This document shows positions 11,120 to 22,815 of a stretch of 64,000 nt of DNA, piece by piece (within the stretch, counting starts at the first letter, position 1; each line of letters starts with the position of its first letter). The DNA comes from Escallonia rubra (Eukaryota; Streptophyta; Magnoliopsida; Escalloniales; Escalloniaceae), in assembly GCA_033065855.1 (NCBI GenBank), contig JAVXUO010003167.1:124001-188000 (forward strand), read 5' to 3'. The notes under the pieces were generated by a model. The model had not been told where the DNA came from. It did no database searches and was given only the letters and a program-made list of their open reading frames with translations. Made by a program: the position numbers and the translations under genes.

Positions 11120-11832
11120 AACTCTTTCATGGCCCGAACTCACAGTTGGTCTTGTGGGTTAGGTCTGTGACCGACTGCAAACCCATTGGACTCTTACCAA
11201 GGGCTCTACCAGGCCTTACTTGCTGAAACCAATACGCACTGCAGCGAAATCTAAAATACTAACTCCAAATACATACTTCATTAATGAATTCATTACAATC
11301 TTTTCATCTAGCAACAATTAAAAAATAACGGTAAAAATCATAATCCCAAAATCATCAATTACAGTCCTTGAAATCCACAGTGTTTTCTCCTTTAATGATA
11401 TTCAAGCCCACAATCCACATTATCACCTTAACCTTTAAACCTGAAATGTTAATTAACTAATGAACTACCACGTGCTTAGTAAGATAACATTGACCCCACT
11501 AGCTAGACTATAAAATGTCTGAAAATAACTTAGTTTACAAAATCGAAACTTTACATAGAGATAATATAAGGCATAAATACTCATTTCTTAAGGCAAAAAA
11601 GAGAATTTGATTCTGTAAAAACATAAAAGCGTAAATTGTACTAAGACATATATATTAAATGGTTTTGAGTGCATAAGGATTGTTTAGCGTAAGAATTATC
11701 ACATGAAAGTGTTCAATCCAAAATTGACTCAAACGGTATATTGCGGTCAACGTTTGGTCCCACTGACTTTTACCTGAGTCCCACCTTAGATATAAATGAC
11801 GAAGCAGGAGAAACCACGAGCAATAGTACAAC
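11120..11832 (-). mobile_element. Old Gypsy-type LTR, minus strand, copy 1 (first part)
   Basis: This stretch matches 26985-27580 in order: CCAAGGGCT, CCAGGCCTTACTT, then AACCTGAAATG, AAAATAACT, ACGGTATATTGCGGTCA and CCACGAGCAAnAGTA. The match resumes after the inserted LTR at 21221-21273 (AACATTC...GAAATAT...TTTTCCC) and again from about 22816. Read on the minus strand, the shared block contains a pyrimidine stretch ending in CAG upstream of the LTR end, as in the plus-strand Gypsy LTRs of this window. I infer a diverged Gypsy-type LTR. Its true ends were not determined. Confidence 0.5.
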
Positions 11833-12823
11833 TGTAATATCCCAAACTTTGGGAGCGGGTTAAAATACCCATCCGTGCTCTGAAAAATAAACGGACGATA
11901 ATTTTGAGCAACGCTGGGGTATTAGTAGCGTATGGAAGCTAAAGAGAATTTTGGGACAAAGATGTAAATTTGAAGTTTGGGGGGGGGGGGGGGCGGAGAA
12001 CATTTGTAATTTTGAAAAGTTCTGGGGGCATAAATGTAAATCATGATTTTAGTGATGAAAATGATACCATGAGCGACAATATGTATTTTTAGTAAGATGT
12101 AATTAAATTAATGGAGGTTGGAATAACGTTTGGGGCTTATATGTAATTATACAGAGTTTGGGATTATCTTAGAATTATGAAAACATTTTAGGGGTTAATC
12201 TGCAATTGTTGGAAATATGCATTAGGTGTCAAAATTTTAGGGAAATTGACCCTAAAGATGCCACATCCTACCATTTTGCCTGATGACTAATGAAATTTAG
12301 TATTAAACAAATGGATGGGATAAAGCCGAAATAAAGAAAAAAGGGGGAGATAAGGGAAATTCAGGAAAATGGAAGAGAAACAGAAGGAACAATGAAACAC
12401 AAAGGGGAAAACATAGCAGAAAAGAAAGAAAGAACAGAGAGGTGAAGACAGGGGCTCGAGCAGGAAATCAAGCAGAAAATCAGAGGGGGAGAGAGAGAGA
12501 CTGGGCATGAATTTTGAAGGGTAATCCTTCTACCCTGTATACCGTGCACAATTTAGTGTGTGTTGTTGGGTTTGTTCACGGCCGCCATGGATGTATGCTT
12601 GAGTTCATATGTAATTATTGTGTAAAGTGTATTTGTGTGGGTTGGAAGGCTACGGGTGGGGTAGCAGTGAGTGTGAGGGTGTGATTTGTGAGGTTTGTGT
12701 GCGTGTCAGTGTGTGTAGTGTGTGTTCCAGTGAGCGAGTAAGGTTTCGGTGTGTGTATAATTATGTGATTATTTGCGTGATGGTGTGTTTTAGATGTGTG
12801 TTAGGATGTGTAGTGTATTTGTG

Positions 12824-13862
12824 TGGTGTCAAGTTTTCCTCTTGAAAAATCATTTTCTAAAAGAAAACTACTTAGCCTTTCATACCAAGCTCTAGGAGCT
12901 TGTTTTAAACCATAAAGAGCTTTGCTAAGTCGGAAAACATGGTTTGGAAATTTTTTATGTTCAAAGCCGGGAGGTTGAGCCACATAGTCCTCCTCCGAAA
13001 TAAAACCATTTAGAAAGGCACTCTTGACATCCATTTGAAAGAGTTTAAAATCTCTATAGCAAGCAAAAACTAATAGCATTCTAATAGATTCAAGTCTAGC
13101 TACCGGTGCATAAGTTTCATCAAAATCAATTCCTTCCTCTTGGTTATAACCTTGGGCCACTAATCTAGCCTTGTTTCTAACCACGACTCCGGATTCATCA
13201 AGTTTGTTTCTAAAAATTCATTTTGTGCATATAATCCTAAAGTTTTGAGGTTTAGGCACAAGGGTCCAAACTTGATTTCTTTCAAATTGAACTAGCTCTT
13301 CTTGCATAGCAAGCATCCAAGATTCATGATGTAGAGCTTCAGAGAATTTCTTCGGTTCAATTTGGGAAAGAAACGCTACATTAACATGTTATTAAAGAGA
13401 GCGTCGAGTTCTTACCCCACTCGAAGGATTACCTAAGATTTGATCGCTTGGATGATCCTTTTTGTAAGTCTAATCTTTTGGTAATTCTTGAGAGTTGTCC
13501 AAGTTTGAAGCATCATTGATTGCTTCCTCGTTTCCCCCTTGAGAACTTGATTGTTGCTCCCCTAGATCAATTTCTTTGGGGTTGCCTTGTAGTGTTTCAC
13601 TTATGTCCAAAGTTCTCAAGTCATTATCCATGTCATCTACATTAACAATGTTAGTCCTTTGAAAAAAAGGATTAGTCTCATCAAAAGTAACATTAATGGA
13701 TTCTTCAACAACCAAAGTACTTTTATTATAAACTCTATATGCCATACTGTTATTAGAGTAACCAAGAAAAATACCCTCAAAGGTTTTGGAATCAAATTTG
13801 CTAAGGTGATCCTTGGTATTTAAAACAAAGCATTTGTAACCAAAGACTCTAAAAGAGCTCAC
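12824..13862 (-). pseudogene. Copia integrase C-terminus and reverse transcriptase remains
   Basis: The minus strand shows the end of the integrase region (SSFRVFGYKCFVLN, FEGIFLGYSNNS, YRVYNKSTLVVEESINV), an acidic linker, and reverse transcriptase motifs: KARLVAQGYNQEEGIDFDETYAPVARLESIR, here cited in part, then DVKSAFLNGF and LSKALYGLKQAPRAWYERL. These are strongly Copia-like. This is the downstream part of the polyprotein gene of the element at 12824-19376, separated from its upstream part by the nested LTR. It is a fossil and not expected to be functional. Confidence 0.9.
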
Positions 13863-13872
13863 CTTAGGTTTC

Positions 13873-15159
13873 TGAAACCAATAAAATAATCCTAGAGGGG
13901 GGGGGGGGGTGGTGAATAGGGTTTTAAGACTACTTTAAAAATTAACAAACAACAAACCTCAATCTCAATAACTCAAATAAGTAAACAACCAATCTCAACA
14001 CAAATGTAAAACGATAATGTAAAGAGAGAAGGGTTTAGAGATACTTGACAAGGAGAATTAAATGGTTCGGCTTGATATACCCACAAGCCTACGTCCACCC
14101 CTTCAAGGAAGTCCCTTGAAAGGCCTTAGAATCCACTAGTATGATCTTCCTTACGGGTCAAGATCGAACCTCTTACAATCCCTTGATGCTATGCCCACAT
14201 CAAGAACAAGCTTTGACAAACCCAAAGCTCCAAAGCTTGACAACCCCAAGCTTTGATACAAGAACCTTTCAATGAAGAAATGTGTATAAAATTTCACTCT
14301 CAATAAGTAGATGAGTACAAGTTGAAGTACTAGAACAACAGAGATGAGTGTATGATGACTTATGAAAGTGTATCTCTCTCTAATGTAAGCTCACAATAAA
14401 TGCTCTCTTGAAAAGGATGAGAAATCAATGAAAACAAGAGAGATTTGAACAATTGCTTTGATCTTTGAGAATATGAAAGATAAGAGAGTTTTGAATGCAA
14501 TTGATGAATCAAAACAATGCCCAAAATGAGTATTTATAGAGGTGGGAATAAATATGACCGTTTGAGGTTAGGTGGAGCATTAAATGCGCCAAACGGTAAA
14601 TGCAGTCTACTGCAATGCACCATTGCAGTCGACTATAACCCAAAAGTAGCCGTTGGAAATTCAAATTTCCAACTTGCAGTCGACTGCAATGCAATACAGT
14701 CGACTGTAATAGGCTATTGGAAGTATTGCAGTCGACTGCATTCCAATGCAGTCGACTGTAATACCTCAATGCCCAACTTGCAGTCGACTGTATTCCAATG
14801 CAGTCGACTGCATTCCTGAAAATACAGTTTCCTTATTTTTAAAGCATGAAAAACTTTTATGCATGCAAGGGAAACCTATGGGCAAGTTCTAGGTATACAG
14901 TCATCGTAACGATCATCTCTCTATGTCTAGTTTACAAAGACGGAAATAAAAGCATGAAAACTTCAATCGACGAATTTTCTCTTTGATGCGTTCCGTTGAG
15001 AGTCTTTGACCGTGTTGCTCGTCTAATAGTCCGTTTGCATGAGTATGAGATTGTTCCTATTGCTTCATCAACTCAATGCATGTTAGACAGCATAATCATC
15101 AATGTTAGTTATCATCAAAATCAAATATAATCCTAGGTTAAATAACCGTAGGGTTAACA
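13873..15159 (-). mobile_element. Nested solo LTR, Copia family 1
   Basis: The 1287-base LTR, TG...CA, lies within the integrase region of the minus-strand Copia and in the same orientation. It closely matches the host element's own LTR at 18089-19376, with a few percent difference by eye. On the minus strand the flanking pentamers are TAAAC before and GAAAC after, one mismatch from a perfect target duplication. The integrase reading of the host element leaves off at one side and resumes at the other. This shows insertion followed by LTR-LTR recombination. Confidence 0.9.
14601..14812. repeat. Array of TGCAGTCGACTGCA palindromes in LTR U3
   Basis: There are eight copies or close variants of the 14-base palindrome TGCAGTCGACTGCA, starting at about 14601, 14624, 14675, 14695, 14727, 14747, 14779 and 14799. 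Some end in TGTAAT instead of TGCAAT. In the LTR's own orientation the array lies immediately upstream of the TATA box at 14528-14539, the place of an enhancer. Confidence 0.9.
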
Positions 15160-16186
15160 GTTTATTTTCATTAAAAAGCTCATAAGGGGTTTTTAACAAA
15201 AATTTTCGCAAGATAACTCTATTAAGAACAAAACAAGCACAATTGACCGCCTCCGCCCAAAAGTATTTAGGTAAACCGTATTCGTTAAGCATTGTTCTTG
15301 CCGCTTCTTGCAAAGACCTATTCTTTATTTCGGCAACACCATTTTGTTGAGGAGTTCTAGGAGCTAAAATATTATGTGATATCCCAAAGTCATCACACAA
15401 GGCTCCTATTTTTGAATTTTCAAATTCTCTACCACGATCACTTCGAATGTTGGTAATCAAATAACCTTTTTGATTTTGAACACGTTTTGCAAATGAAGTG
15501 AACACATTTAGAGATTCATCTTTGGTAGCCAAAAAGAAAGTCCAAGTATGGAGAGAATAATCATCAACAATAACAAAATAATATGATTTACCACCAAGAC
15601 TAGTAGTAGGGATTGGTCCAAACAAATCCATGTGAAGTAATTGCAAGGGTCTAGAAGTAGATACCATTTTCTTCGGTTTGTGAGAGACTTTCTTTTGCTT
15701 ACCCATTTGACAAGCATCACATACTTTATCTTTCTCGAACTTGATCTTTGGGAGACCCCTCACAAGTTCTTTGCTTGAAATAACCTTCAAATGCTCCATG
15801 TGCATGTGACCAAGTCTTCGATGCCAAAGCAAAGATGTTTCACTAATAGCACTAAGACACTTGACATATTGGTTAGCTAAATCATTTAATTGAATGGAGT
15901 AAACATTGTTATCTCTACTACCAACCAAAATAGTTTCATTGTTCTTCAAGGATTGTATAATGCAATGAGAAGCCTCAAAGATAACTTAAAAACCTTTATC
16001 ATTAAATTGACTAATACTTAGCAAGTTATGCTTCAATCCTTCAACATATAACACATTCTCAATTGAATGTGGTTCCTTACCAATAGTTCCTTTACCTTTG
16101 ATTTTTCCTTGAGAATTGTCACCAAAGGTCACATTTCCTCCTTCCTTAAGATCAATCGATGTGAAAAGAGATATGTTGCCGGTCAT
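15160..16186 (-). pseudogene. Copia protease and integrase remains
   Basis: On the minus strand, protease-region sequence (MTGNISLFTSID, VTFGDNSQGKIKGKGTI, LKHNLLSISQFND) is followed by the GAG-pre-integrase domain with LLWHRRLGHMHMEHL and CDACQMGKQ. Next is the integrase core: HMDLFGPIPTTSLGGKSYYF, VIVDDYS, IRSDRGREFEN, PQQNGVAE and YFWAEAVNCACFVLNR. Order and motifs are those of the Sire/Tork-like side of plant Copia. The part continues in the segment at 12824-13862. Broken. Confidence 0.9.
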
Positions 16187-16457
16187 ATGTCTTGAGCATC
16201 CACTATCAAGAATCCACTTCTTGCTACTAGATTTTGCTTTGAGACATACCTATAAACACAAATCAAGTAGTGACTTTTGGTACCAAAATTTTCTTGGGTC
16301 TTTGGATGTTAGTTTTGCATTTGTATTCTTGACCTTTCACAATCCACATTTTCTTTCTACCTCTAACAAACACAATTCTACAAGGACAATGATTAGTCGT
16401 ATGCCCTTTCTTGTTGCACCAACCACAATGTGTAAAAGGCGTGCAATAGTTCTTTGG

Positions 16458-18029
16458 TCATTTTGTATGAATATTCAACCTAGCTTGTTGTTGTAAAACT
16501 TTAGGAGGCATGGCCATGGGATCTAATCCAAGACCACCTTTGTTTAGGCCAATTCTTTGGCGTCCAAGCATGACATCCAAATTGTTTTGACCATCAACAA
16601 ATTTTTCAAGACATTTTTTCAAATCACAAATCTCAACTTTTAAATCTTCATTTTGTTTTTCTAAAGCCAAAGTTTTGGAAGAGATTTGTTTTGAGCTAGG
16701 AGTGTTAACAAGTAATTCAACCAAATCATTATTCATATGCTCTACATATAAATGACTAGACATGCATTCATTCTTGGCATGCAACTTATCATTTTCCATT
16801 ATCAACTTCTTAATTTACTTATTAGCTTCAAGAAATTTCTTAGACAAAATAATATTTTTCTTGAAAATTTTCTTGGATTCCTCATATAAGCTATCATAAG
16901 CATCTTCAAAGCTTTCATTATCACTATCACTACCGGAAGAAGAGCTTACCTCATCATTTTCCATGAAGCATACATTTGCTTGATCATTCTCTTCATCACT
17001 TGAATCAAAATCACTCAATGTTGAAGTATGTTCGGCATTCATTGCTCTTTCCTTCTCCTTGTTCTCTTTCTTAGAGAATTGTCTTCTTTTAGCTCTTTCC
17101 CATACATCTCTTCTTTCCTTCTTCTCCCTTTTGTAGTTAGGACAATCCATCTTCATGTGTCCCGGCTTGTGGCATTTGTAGCAAAGCTTCTTTTCATTGC
17201 TAGCATTTTGTTGTCTTCTCCCATCATTTCTTCTAAATCTTAAGAACTTCTTGAAGTTCTTTGCAACCAATGCAATATCCTCTTCATCAAATTCTTCATC
17301 ATCATCACTTGACTCAAGGTTTGAAGATGAAGCTTTAAGAGCAATTGATGTAGGCTTCTTCTTGACATCCTCTTGATCAAATGTATTGAGTTGCATTTTG
17401 TACGTCATAAGTGAGCACATCAATTTATCAAGAGGAAAGATATTGAGATTCTTCAATTCTTGGATGGCGGTGATCTTTGCATCCCAAGCTCTTGGTAAGG
17501 ACCTAATCACCTTTCTTACAAGATCACCATTAGTGAATTATTTGCCTAATTGCTTCAAAGGGTTCACAATGTTAGTAAAACGGGTATTCATATCCGTAAT
17601 GGATTCATTTGGAAGCATATGGAATAACTCATAATCTCTAAACAATAAGTTCATCTTGGAGTCTCTAAGAAGAGAAGTCCCTTCACGAGTGACTTGAAGA
17701 GTATCCCAAATACTCTTAGCGGAATTACACATAATGACTCTATTGAGTTCATTTGTGTCTAAAGCACACACAAGACAATTTTTCGCTCTAGCATTCATAC
17801 AAATCATCTTCTTGTCATGATCACTATACTCCGATTTGAATTTAGGTTCTTCAACCTTGTCAACCACTTTTATCGGAACGAATGGGCCATTCTCAACAAT
17901 ATCCCACATCTCATAGTCTTGAGATTCTAAGTAGATTTTCATCTTAACTTTCCACATACTATAATTGGTCCCATTAAACAATGGAGGCCTAGTGGTAGAA
18001 CTACCCTCCATACCCCCAACGTAAGCCAT
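16458..18029 (-). pseudogene. Copia gag remains with zinc knuckle
   Basis: The minus strand from 18029 starts with MAYVGGMEGSSTTRPPLFNG and NYSMWKVKMKIYL, the usual start of a Copia gag (UBN2/DUF4219 type). It continues through WDTLQVTREGT and NESITDMNTRF, a CCHC zinc knuckle CYKCHKPGHMKMDCP (about 17140-17190), a long acidic coiled region, and the conserved LHAKNECMSSHLYVEHMNND block. That last block is also present in the fragment at 62287-62735. The coding start lies about 45 bases downstream of the primer site. The frame is not continuous. Confidence 0.9.
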
Positions 18030-18073
18030 GATCGATTAACTCTCTTGGCGTTACCCAATATAACAAGAGCCGA

Positions 18074-18086
18074 GGCTCTGATACCA
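18074..18086 (-). other. Primer binding site of minus-strand Copia
   Basis: On the minus strand this reads TGGTATCAGAGCC, complementary to the 3' end of plant initiator tRNA-Met. It follows two bases after the LTR end at 18089, where a functional primer site is expected. Confidence 0.9.
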
Positions 18087-18088
18087 CT

Positions 18089-19376
18089 TGAAGCCAATAA
18101 AATAACCCTAGAGGGGGGTGAATAGGATTTTAAGACTACTTTAAAATTTAACAAACAACAAACCTCAATCTCAATAACTCAAATAAGCAAACAACCAATC
18201 TCAACACAAATGTAAAACGATAATGTAAAGAGATAAGGGTTTAGAGATACTTGACAAGGAGAATTAAATGGTTCGGCTTGATATACCCTCAAGCCTACGT
18301 CCACCCCTTCAAGGAAGTCCCTTGAAAGGCCCTAGAATCCACTAGTATGATCTTCCTTACGGGTCAAGACCGAATCTCTTACAATCCCTTGATGATATGC
18401 CCACATCAAGAACAAGCTTTGACAAACCCAAAGCTCCAAAGCTTGACAACCCCAAGCTTTGATACAAGAACCTTTAGATGAAGAAATGAGTACAAGATTT
18501 CACTATCAAGAAGTAGATGAGTACAAGTTTAAGTACTAGAACAAGAGAGATGAGTGTATGATGACTTATGAAAGTGTATATCTCTCGAATGTAAGCTCAC
18601 AATAAATGCTCTCTTGAAATGGATGAGAAATCAATGAAAGCCAAGAGAGATTTGAACAATTGCTTTGATCTTTGAGAATATGAAAGATAAGAAAGCTTTG
18701 AATGCAATTGATAAGTGAAAACTATGTCCAAGATGAGTATTTATAGAGGTGGGAATAAATATGACCGTTTGGGTTAGGCGGAGCATTAATTGCGCCAAAA
18801 CGGTAAATGCAGTCGACTGTAATGCACAATTGCAGTCGACTGTAATCCCAAAGTAGCCGTTGAAAATTCAAATTTTCAACTTGCAGTCGACTGTAATCCA
18901 ATGCAGTCGACTGTAATAGGCTACTGGAAGTATTGCAGTCGACTGCATTCCAATGCAGTCGACTGCAATACCTCACTGCCCAACTTGCAGTCGACTGCAT
19001 TCCAATGCAGTCGACTGCATTCCAATGCAGTCCTGAAAATACAGTTTCCTTGTTTTTAAAGCATGAAAAACTTTTATGCATGCAAGGGAAACCTATGGGC
19101 AAGTTTTAGGTATACAGTCATCGTAACGATCATCTCTCTATGTCTAGTTTACAAAGAAGGAAATAAAAGCATGAAAACTTCAATCGACGAATTCCTTCTT
19201 TGATGCGTTCTGTTGAGAGTCTTTGACCGTGTTGCTCGTCTAATAGTCCGTTTGCATGAGTATGAGATTGTTCATATTGCTTCGACAACTCAATGCATAT
19301 TAGACAACATAAACATCAATGTTAGTTATCATCAAAACCAAATATAATCCTAGGTTAAATAACCGTAGGGTTAACA
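18089..19376 (-). mobile_element. 5' LTR of the minus-strand Copia
   Basis: The LTR runs TG...CA over 1288 bases, beginning (minus strand) TGTTAACCCTACGG and ending TTATTGGCTTCA next to the primer site. It contains a U3 array of eight TGCAGTCGACTGCA-type palindromes (18808-19019) with a further partial copy. A TATA-like CTATAAATACTC follows at 18735-18746. A G-tract lies near its inner end. It is the parent-family copy of the nested solo LTR. Confidence 0.9.
18735..18746 (-). promoter_or_regulatory. TATA box of the Copia LTR
   Basis: CTATAAATACTC on the minus strand lies directly downstream of the palindrome array. The equivalent in the nested solo LTR is at 14528-14539. Conserved placement in both LTRs supports a real core promoter, which would drive transcription of the minus-strand element. 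Confidence 0.6.
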
Positions 19377-21220
19377 CAAGTTATTTTAATATGAAATTTT
19401 TTAAAAAATATTATTTTACTGATATGTTTGATATTCTAAAATTTCCTGCCATTCCGAGGCCGATAGGTATTTTTAGCCGAACTGGCTTTTAAGCGCTCGG
19501 TCCGGATATCGATTCGAAATTTTCGGACGAAAATTTTCTAAAATAGTTTTTACCCAAAAATGATATCAGGATGCTAAAAATAGTGTTTTGAGATTTTTCA
19601 GAACTGGGAACCCCCAGGGGGTATTTTGGTAATTTAACCTAAGAAATGTATTTCAGGATAAATTCGTATATCGTAAGGTTATTGTAGTGATTCTACTCAC
19701 ATGAAGGCTGTTTTGGTGATTTAAGTCCGAGAGGAGCATTTTGGTAATTTTACACATAAAGGGCATTTGGGTAATTTTACATGCCTGGTGAAGGCGGTCA
19801 TTTTGGGAGTATGTGTGAGTTCATATTAAGTTATAATATTGTACTGTAGGATATGTTCTGATGATTTGATTATCTCATTTAGGTTAAAGCTAAAGACTTT
19901 CCGGTTAGGATAATCTAGCTTCAGATCCAGGTAAGTGATTCTATTTGAAACCTGGGTAAGGACTTTCGTCTGAACCCTTATTTGATAACTTGTACTCATA
20001 AGTACTCCTTTGATTTAATGATGACTAATGTCGAACACTGAATTATGTATTGATATCGGTATGCTATTATCCAAAAAAACCCAATATTGAACCTTAACCG
20101 ATTATTTGGAAATCGTATTGATGCTCGCCTGTTATTGCATGCTGAGCAAATTTTATGATTGTTTATGTCCGTTCTCCTGAACCGTTGTGCTTAAATTTGA
20201 TAACCGTTCGCAATTGTTCTTGTTGCTTGTTGTGGTTATTCTGAAATTCTGAGTGATGACATATTTCAGTTTGTTTATTAATATTGAAATCCGGATTGAT
20301 TTTGGTGATTTGGGCTTATGTTAATGCTCATTTATATTGTTGATTTTTGTGTTGACCTAGGTATCCGTTCTGTGGGGAGGCGTTATAAGGATGGTTTGAA
20401 TCCTGCATGAAACGCATGCTAGTATCCAATGGGAATAGTGATTACTTTGGTACATCATGCATGTGTACGGCTTTGCCTTAGTGGCATCCCGACTGCCCAG
20501 GATTAACGTTTTTGATTTTATCTGCCTTGTATCTTACCGTGACTGCTACAGAATTGACCGGAAAGGATTGTCTCGAATGATCTGTGTGCTTTTTATATAT
20601 GTGTGCGTTTTGGAGTCCTTTGGAAAACCTTCATTTTATTTTGGAATAATGGCTTTGACTATGATCTTTTATAATCGTTTTGGAACCCGTCATGATTGTT
20701 ATTTTGGAATCTATTTATGATGAATTTTGATCATTCTGGAAATCATTGAGTTTTTTGATCGTTTGAAATAATTTGAAAATCATTGTCGGTTGGATTTTTT
20801 TTTTTGGAATCGTTTTGTAATTCTTTTGGTAGTCCTTGTACGACCTTACTGAGCTCTCAAAAGCTCACCCCTTCGTTTGACTCCCTTCTGCAGGTGATGA
20901 TCAGTTGTAGCATGTTCGGGGATGGGTTAGAGTCTGTGTGAGATTTCGGTGATCCCACCACTACTGTATAGTAAGACCCCTGCATGGCTCGGCACTGTCA
21001 ACTCGTACTATAGATGTTTGAGGTTGTAAAGAACCTAGGTTAATAGTTCAAGTTCAAGCAGTTGTGTAATCTTGTATGTGAGGAATTTGAGTTGATATCG
21101 GATTATTATATGTTTTGAAGTATGTGTCAGTGAACAGATTTTGGCAGGTTTGATGTGATGTGATATGTTAACGTTCCAAGAGTTCGAGGCGGCGGAGCTC
21201 TGGATTTTCGAGGCGTTACA

Positions 21221-21273
21221 ACTACACATTAACATTCAGTCCAACTGACAAGGTCTTGAAATATGATTTTCCC
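21221..21273 (-). mobile_element. Old Gypsy-type LTR, copy 1 (second part)
   Basis: Continuation of the block at 11120-11832 on the other side of LTR A: AACATTC, GACAAGG, TTGAAATAT and TTTTCCCT match 27576-27624 in order. This is the evidence that LTR A is an insertion. Confidence 0.45.
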
Positions 21274-22815
21274 TCTATAGCAAATCGCTCCGAAGATTTA
21301 GACCCGAGAAGGTCTAAGTCGAGTCGCCATCTTATTTTTAGGGTTAGTCTAACAATTAATAGGGTTAACGAGAAAACCCTGATCTACGAAATTGGAGATT
21401 CGAATTCTGGGACTAAGTTATACAACGGGAAGGTGTTAGGCACCTCCTATACCCTAATTAGCCTCTAAATTATTTTTATGAGATTTTCGTAACTTTTATC
21501 CCAAAATAAAAATTAAAGGAAAAAGTCTAAACTAAACCTAATTTTGTTTGAATTCGACAATGGGGGTCAAATAGCCTATGCACCCGATCAGACAAACCAT
21601 GATCAAAACCCTCATAGTTCGACCAGACCTTACGGGAGGCTACCCTAATCTCGGTCTTTGACTCTTATACTGACTCGACTTCTTCTAGCTGAAAAAGACT
21701 TAAAACTCTAATTGACTACACTTATAGTAGTCTTAGAATTCAAAATGAAATGAAATAGAAGACTCTAATCTTAATTCTTATATTTTTCAAACGAGATTTG
21801 GTCGGGGGAGGGGAGACATTCTAAGACTCTTCTAATATTGAAATTAAAGTACTCAAAGAATAATAAAGGATCATACCTCAATCCAGATACCTAATTGCCC
21901 GATCCAATAATCAATTGAACATCAAAAACCAAGAAAAGTAATCTGCCAAATCAGAAAAACTCTATTTTTCGGCCTGAGAAAAACCTTAAATAAATCGGAC
22001 TCCTTCTACAAAGTTGTAACTCTTCAAAAGATGCAAGATATAGGCTTTTGAATCACCTAAGTCGGGAATCGTATGAATGCGTTATGGCTGGTCAAAGTTC
22101 AGGTATGTGCTTGATGCGGAAGTCGGGATATCTATGGTCTTTCTCTCCCTCCCCCCTCTCTCTCTCTCCTCCCTCTCCCCCTCTCTCCCTCTCTCTCTAG
22201 GTTCTTTTGCAAAATTTCTCTTCTGGATAAAAAGTCAAAATGAAAAGTTCTTTTTTTGAAAGCCCAACGGATCAATTTATATAGGTCTGGGGGTTGAATA
22301 ATATGGTTAAGATGACCTTTTTATCTCTAATAGAGCAGAATGTATGATTTAAATTGAAGAGCACAAAAAAGTTAACTTACCGGCTGGTTTGTTGAAAATC
22401 GGGCGATTCATCCCTAAATTGATTAAGATTTTCCCTGAATTTTTGTAAATTAATTTCCCTTAATTTGGTAAAAATATCTGAAAAGACAGATGAGATGTAC
22501 CAGATTTCGGGAATTATTCCCAAGTAACATCTAAATCAAGGATCAATCCCAAATCATAAATCAAAATTTGAATTAAGTTAAATCTCGTAAGTAGGGTTAA
22601 ACCTACTAACTGGATTGGTTAACCGACTGGACCGGAGTATAACTGGACTGGACTCTGACTAGACTGGACTTCAAATAGAATGGACTTAAGTGAATCATTC
22701 CCATTATATATTATTAGGCCTGAACTTATAATGATAGACTTAAATAACAATAAAGGCCAATGAACATTAGAAGGAAATAAATCAAGACTAAAAGTGGGGT
22801 TTTTGCACCCCTAGT
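21274..22815. other. Segment of unknown class inserted in the old LTR
   Basis: About 1.5 kb is present here and absent from the related copy at about 27625, so it is probably a further insertion. It contains the inverted repeat AGGTGTTAGGCACCT (21431-21445), AGGCACCTCCTATACCCTAATTAG, and a pyrimidine-rich microsatellite of CTCTC and CCCTC at 22140-22200. No coding frame, no clear TG...CA ends and no primer site were seen. Class unknown. Confidence 0.35.

Larger units (their letters stand above)
12824..19376 (-). mobile_element. Ty1/Copia element, family 1, minus strand, broken
   Basis: Reading from high to low coordinates, the parts are a 5' LTR (18089-19376, 1288 bases), primer site (18074-18086), gag, protease, integrase and the first part of reverse transcriptase. 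The 3' part of reverse transcriptase, RNase H and the 3' LTR are absent. The missing end meets the GT-rich block of Gypsy LTR A at about 12820. The element is interrupted by a solo LTR of its own family at 13873-15159. It is broken in several places and looks clearly older than the Copia at 42846-48085. It was inserted into Gypsy LTR A. Confidence 0.9.
11833..21220 (+). mobile_element. Gypsy-type solo LTR (LTR A), split by a Copia insertion
   Basis: The LTR begins TGTAATATCCC at 11833 and ends GGCGTTACA at 21220. Its parts are 11833 to about 12823 and 19377-21220. Together they are collinear with the uninterrupted LTR at 28430-31516: AG-rich block, GT-rich block, ATTTTACTGATATGTTT, GAGGCCGATAGGTAT, CAGGTAAG, then CCTTCTGCAGGTGATGAT. 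About 220 bases present in the other copy are missing at the Copia junction. Flanking pentamers are ACAAC (11828-11832) and ACTAC (21221-21225), one mismatch. No internal region is attached, so it is a solo LTR that later received the Copia. Confidence 0.75.

Noticed and set aside
14601-14812. Regularly spaced palindromes resembling a CRISPR array
   Set aside because: The units are 14 bases with irregular 6 to 37-base spacers, lie inside an LTR of a plant retroelement and recur in its other copies. No cas gene is present.
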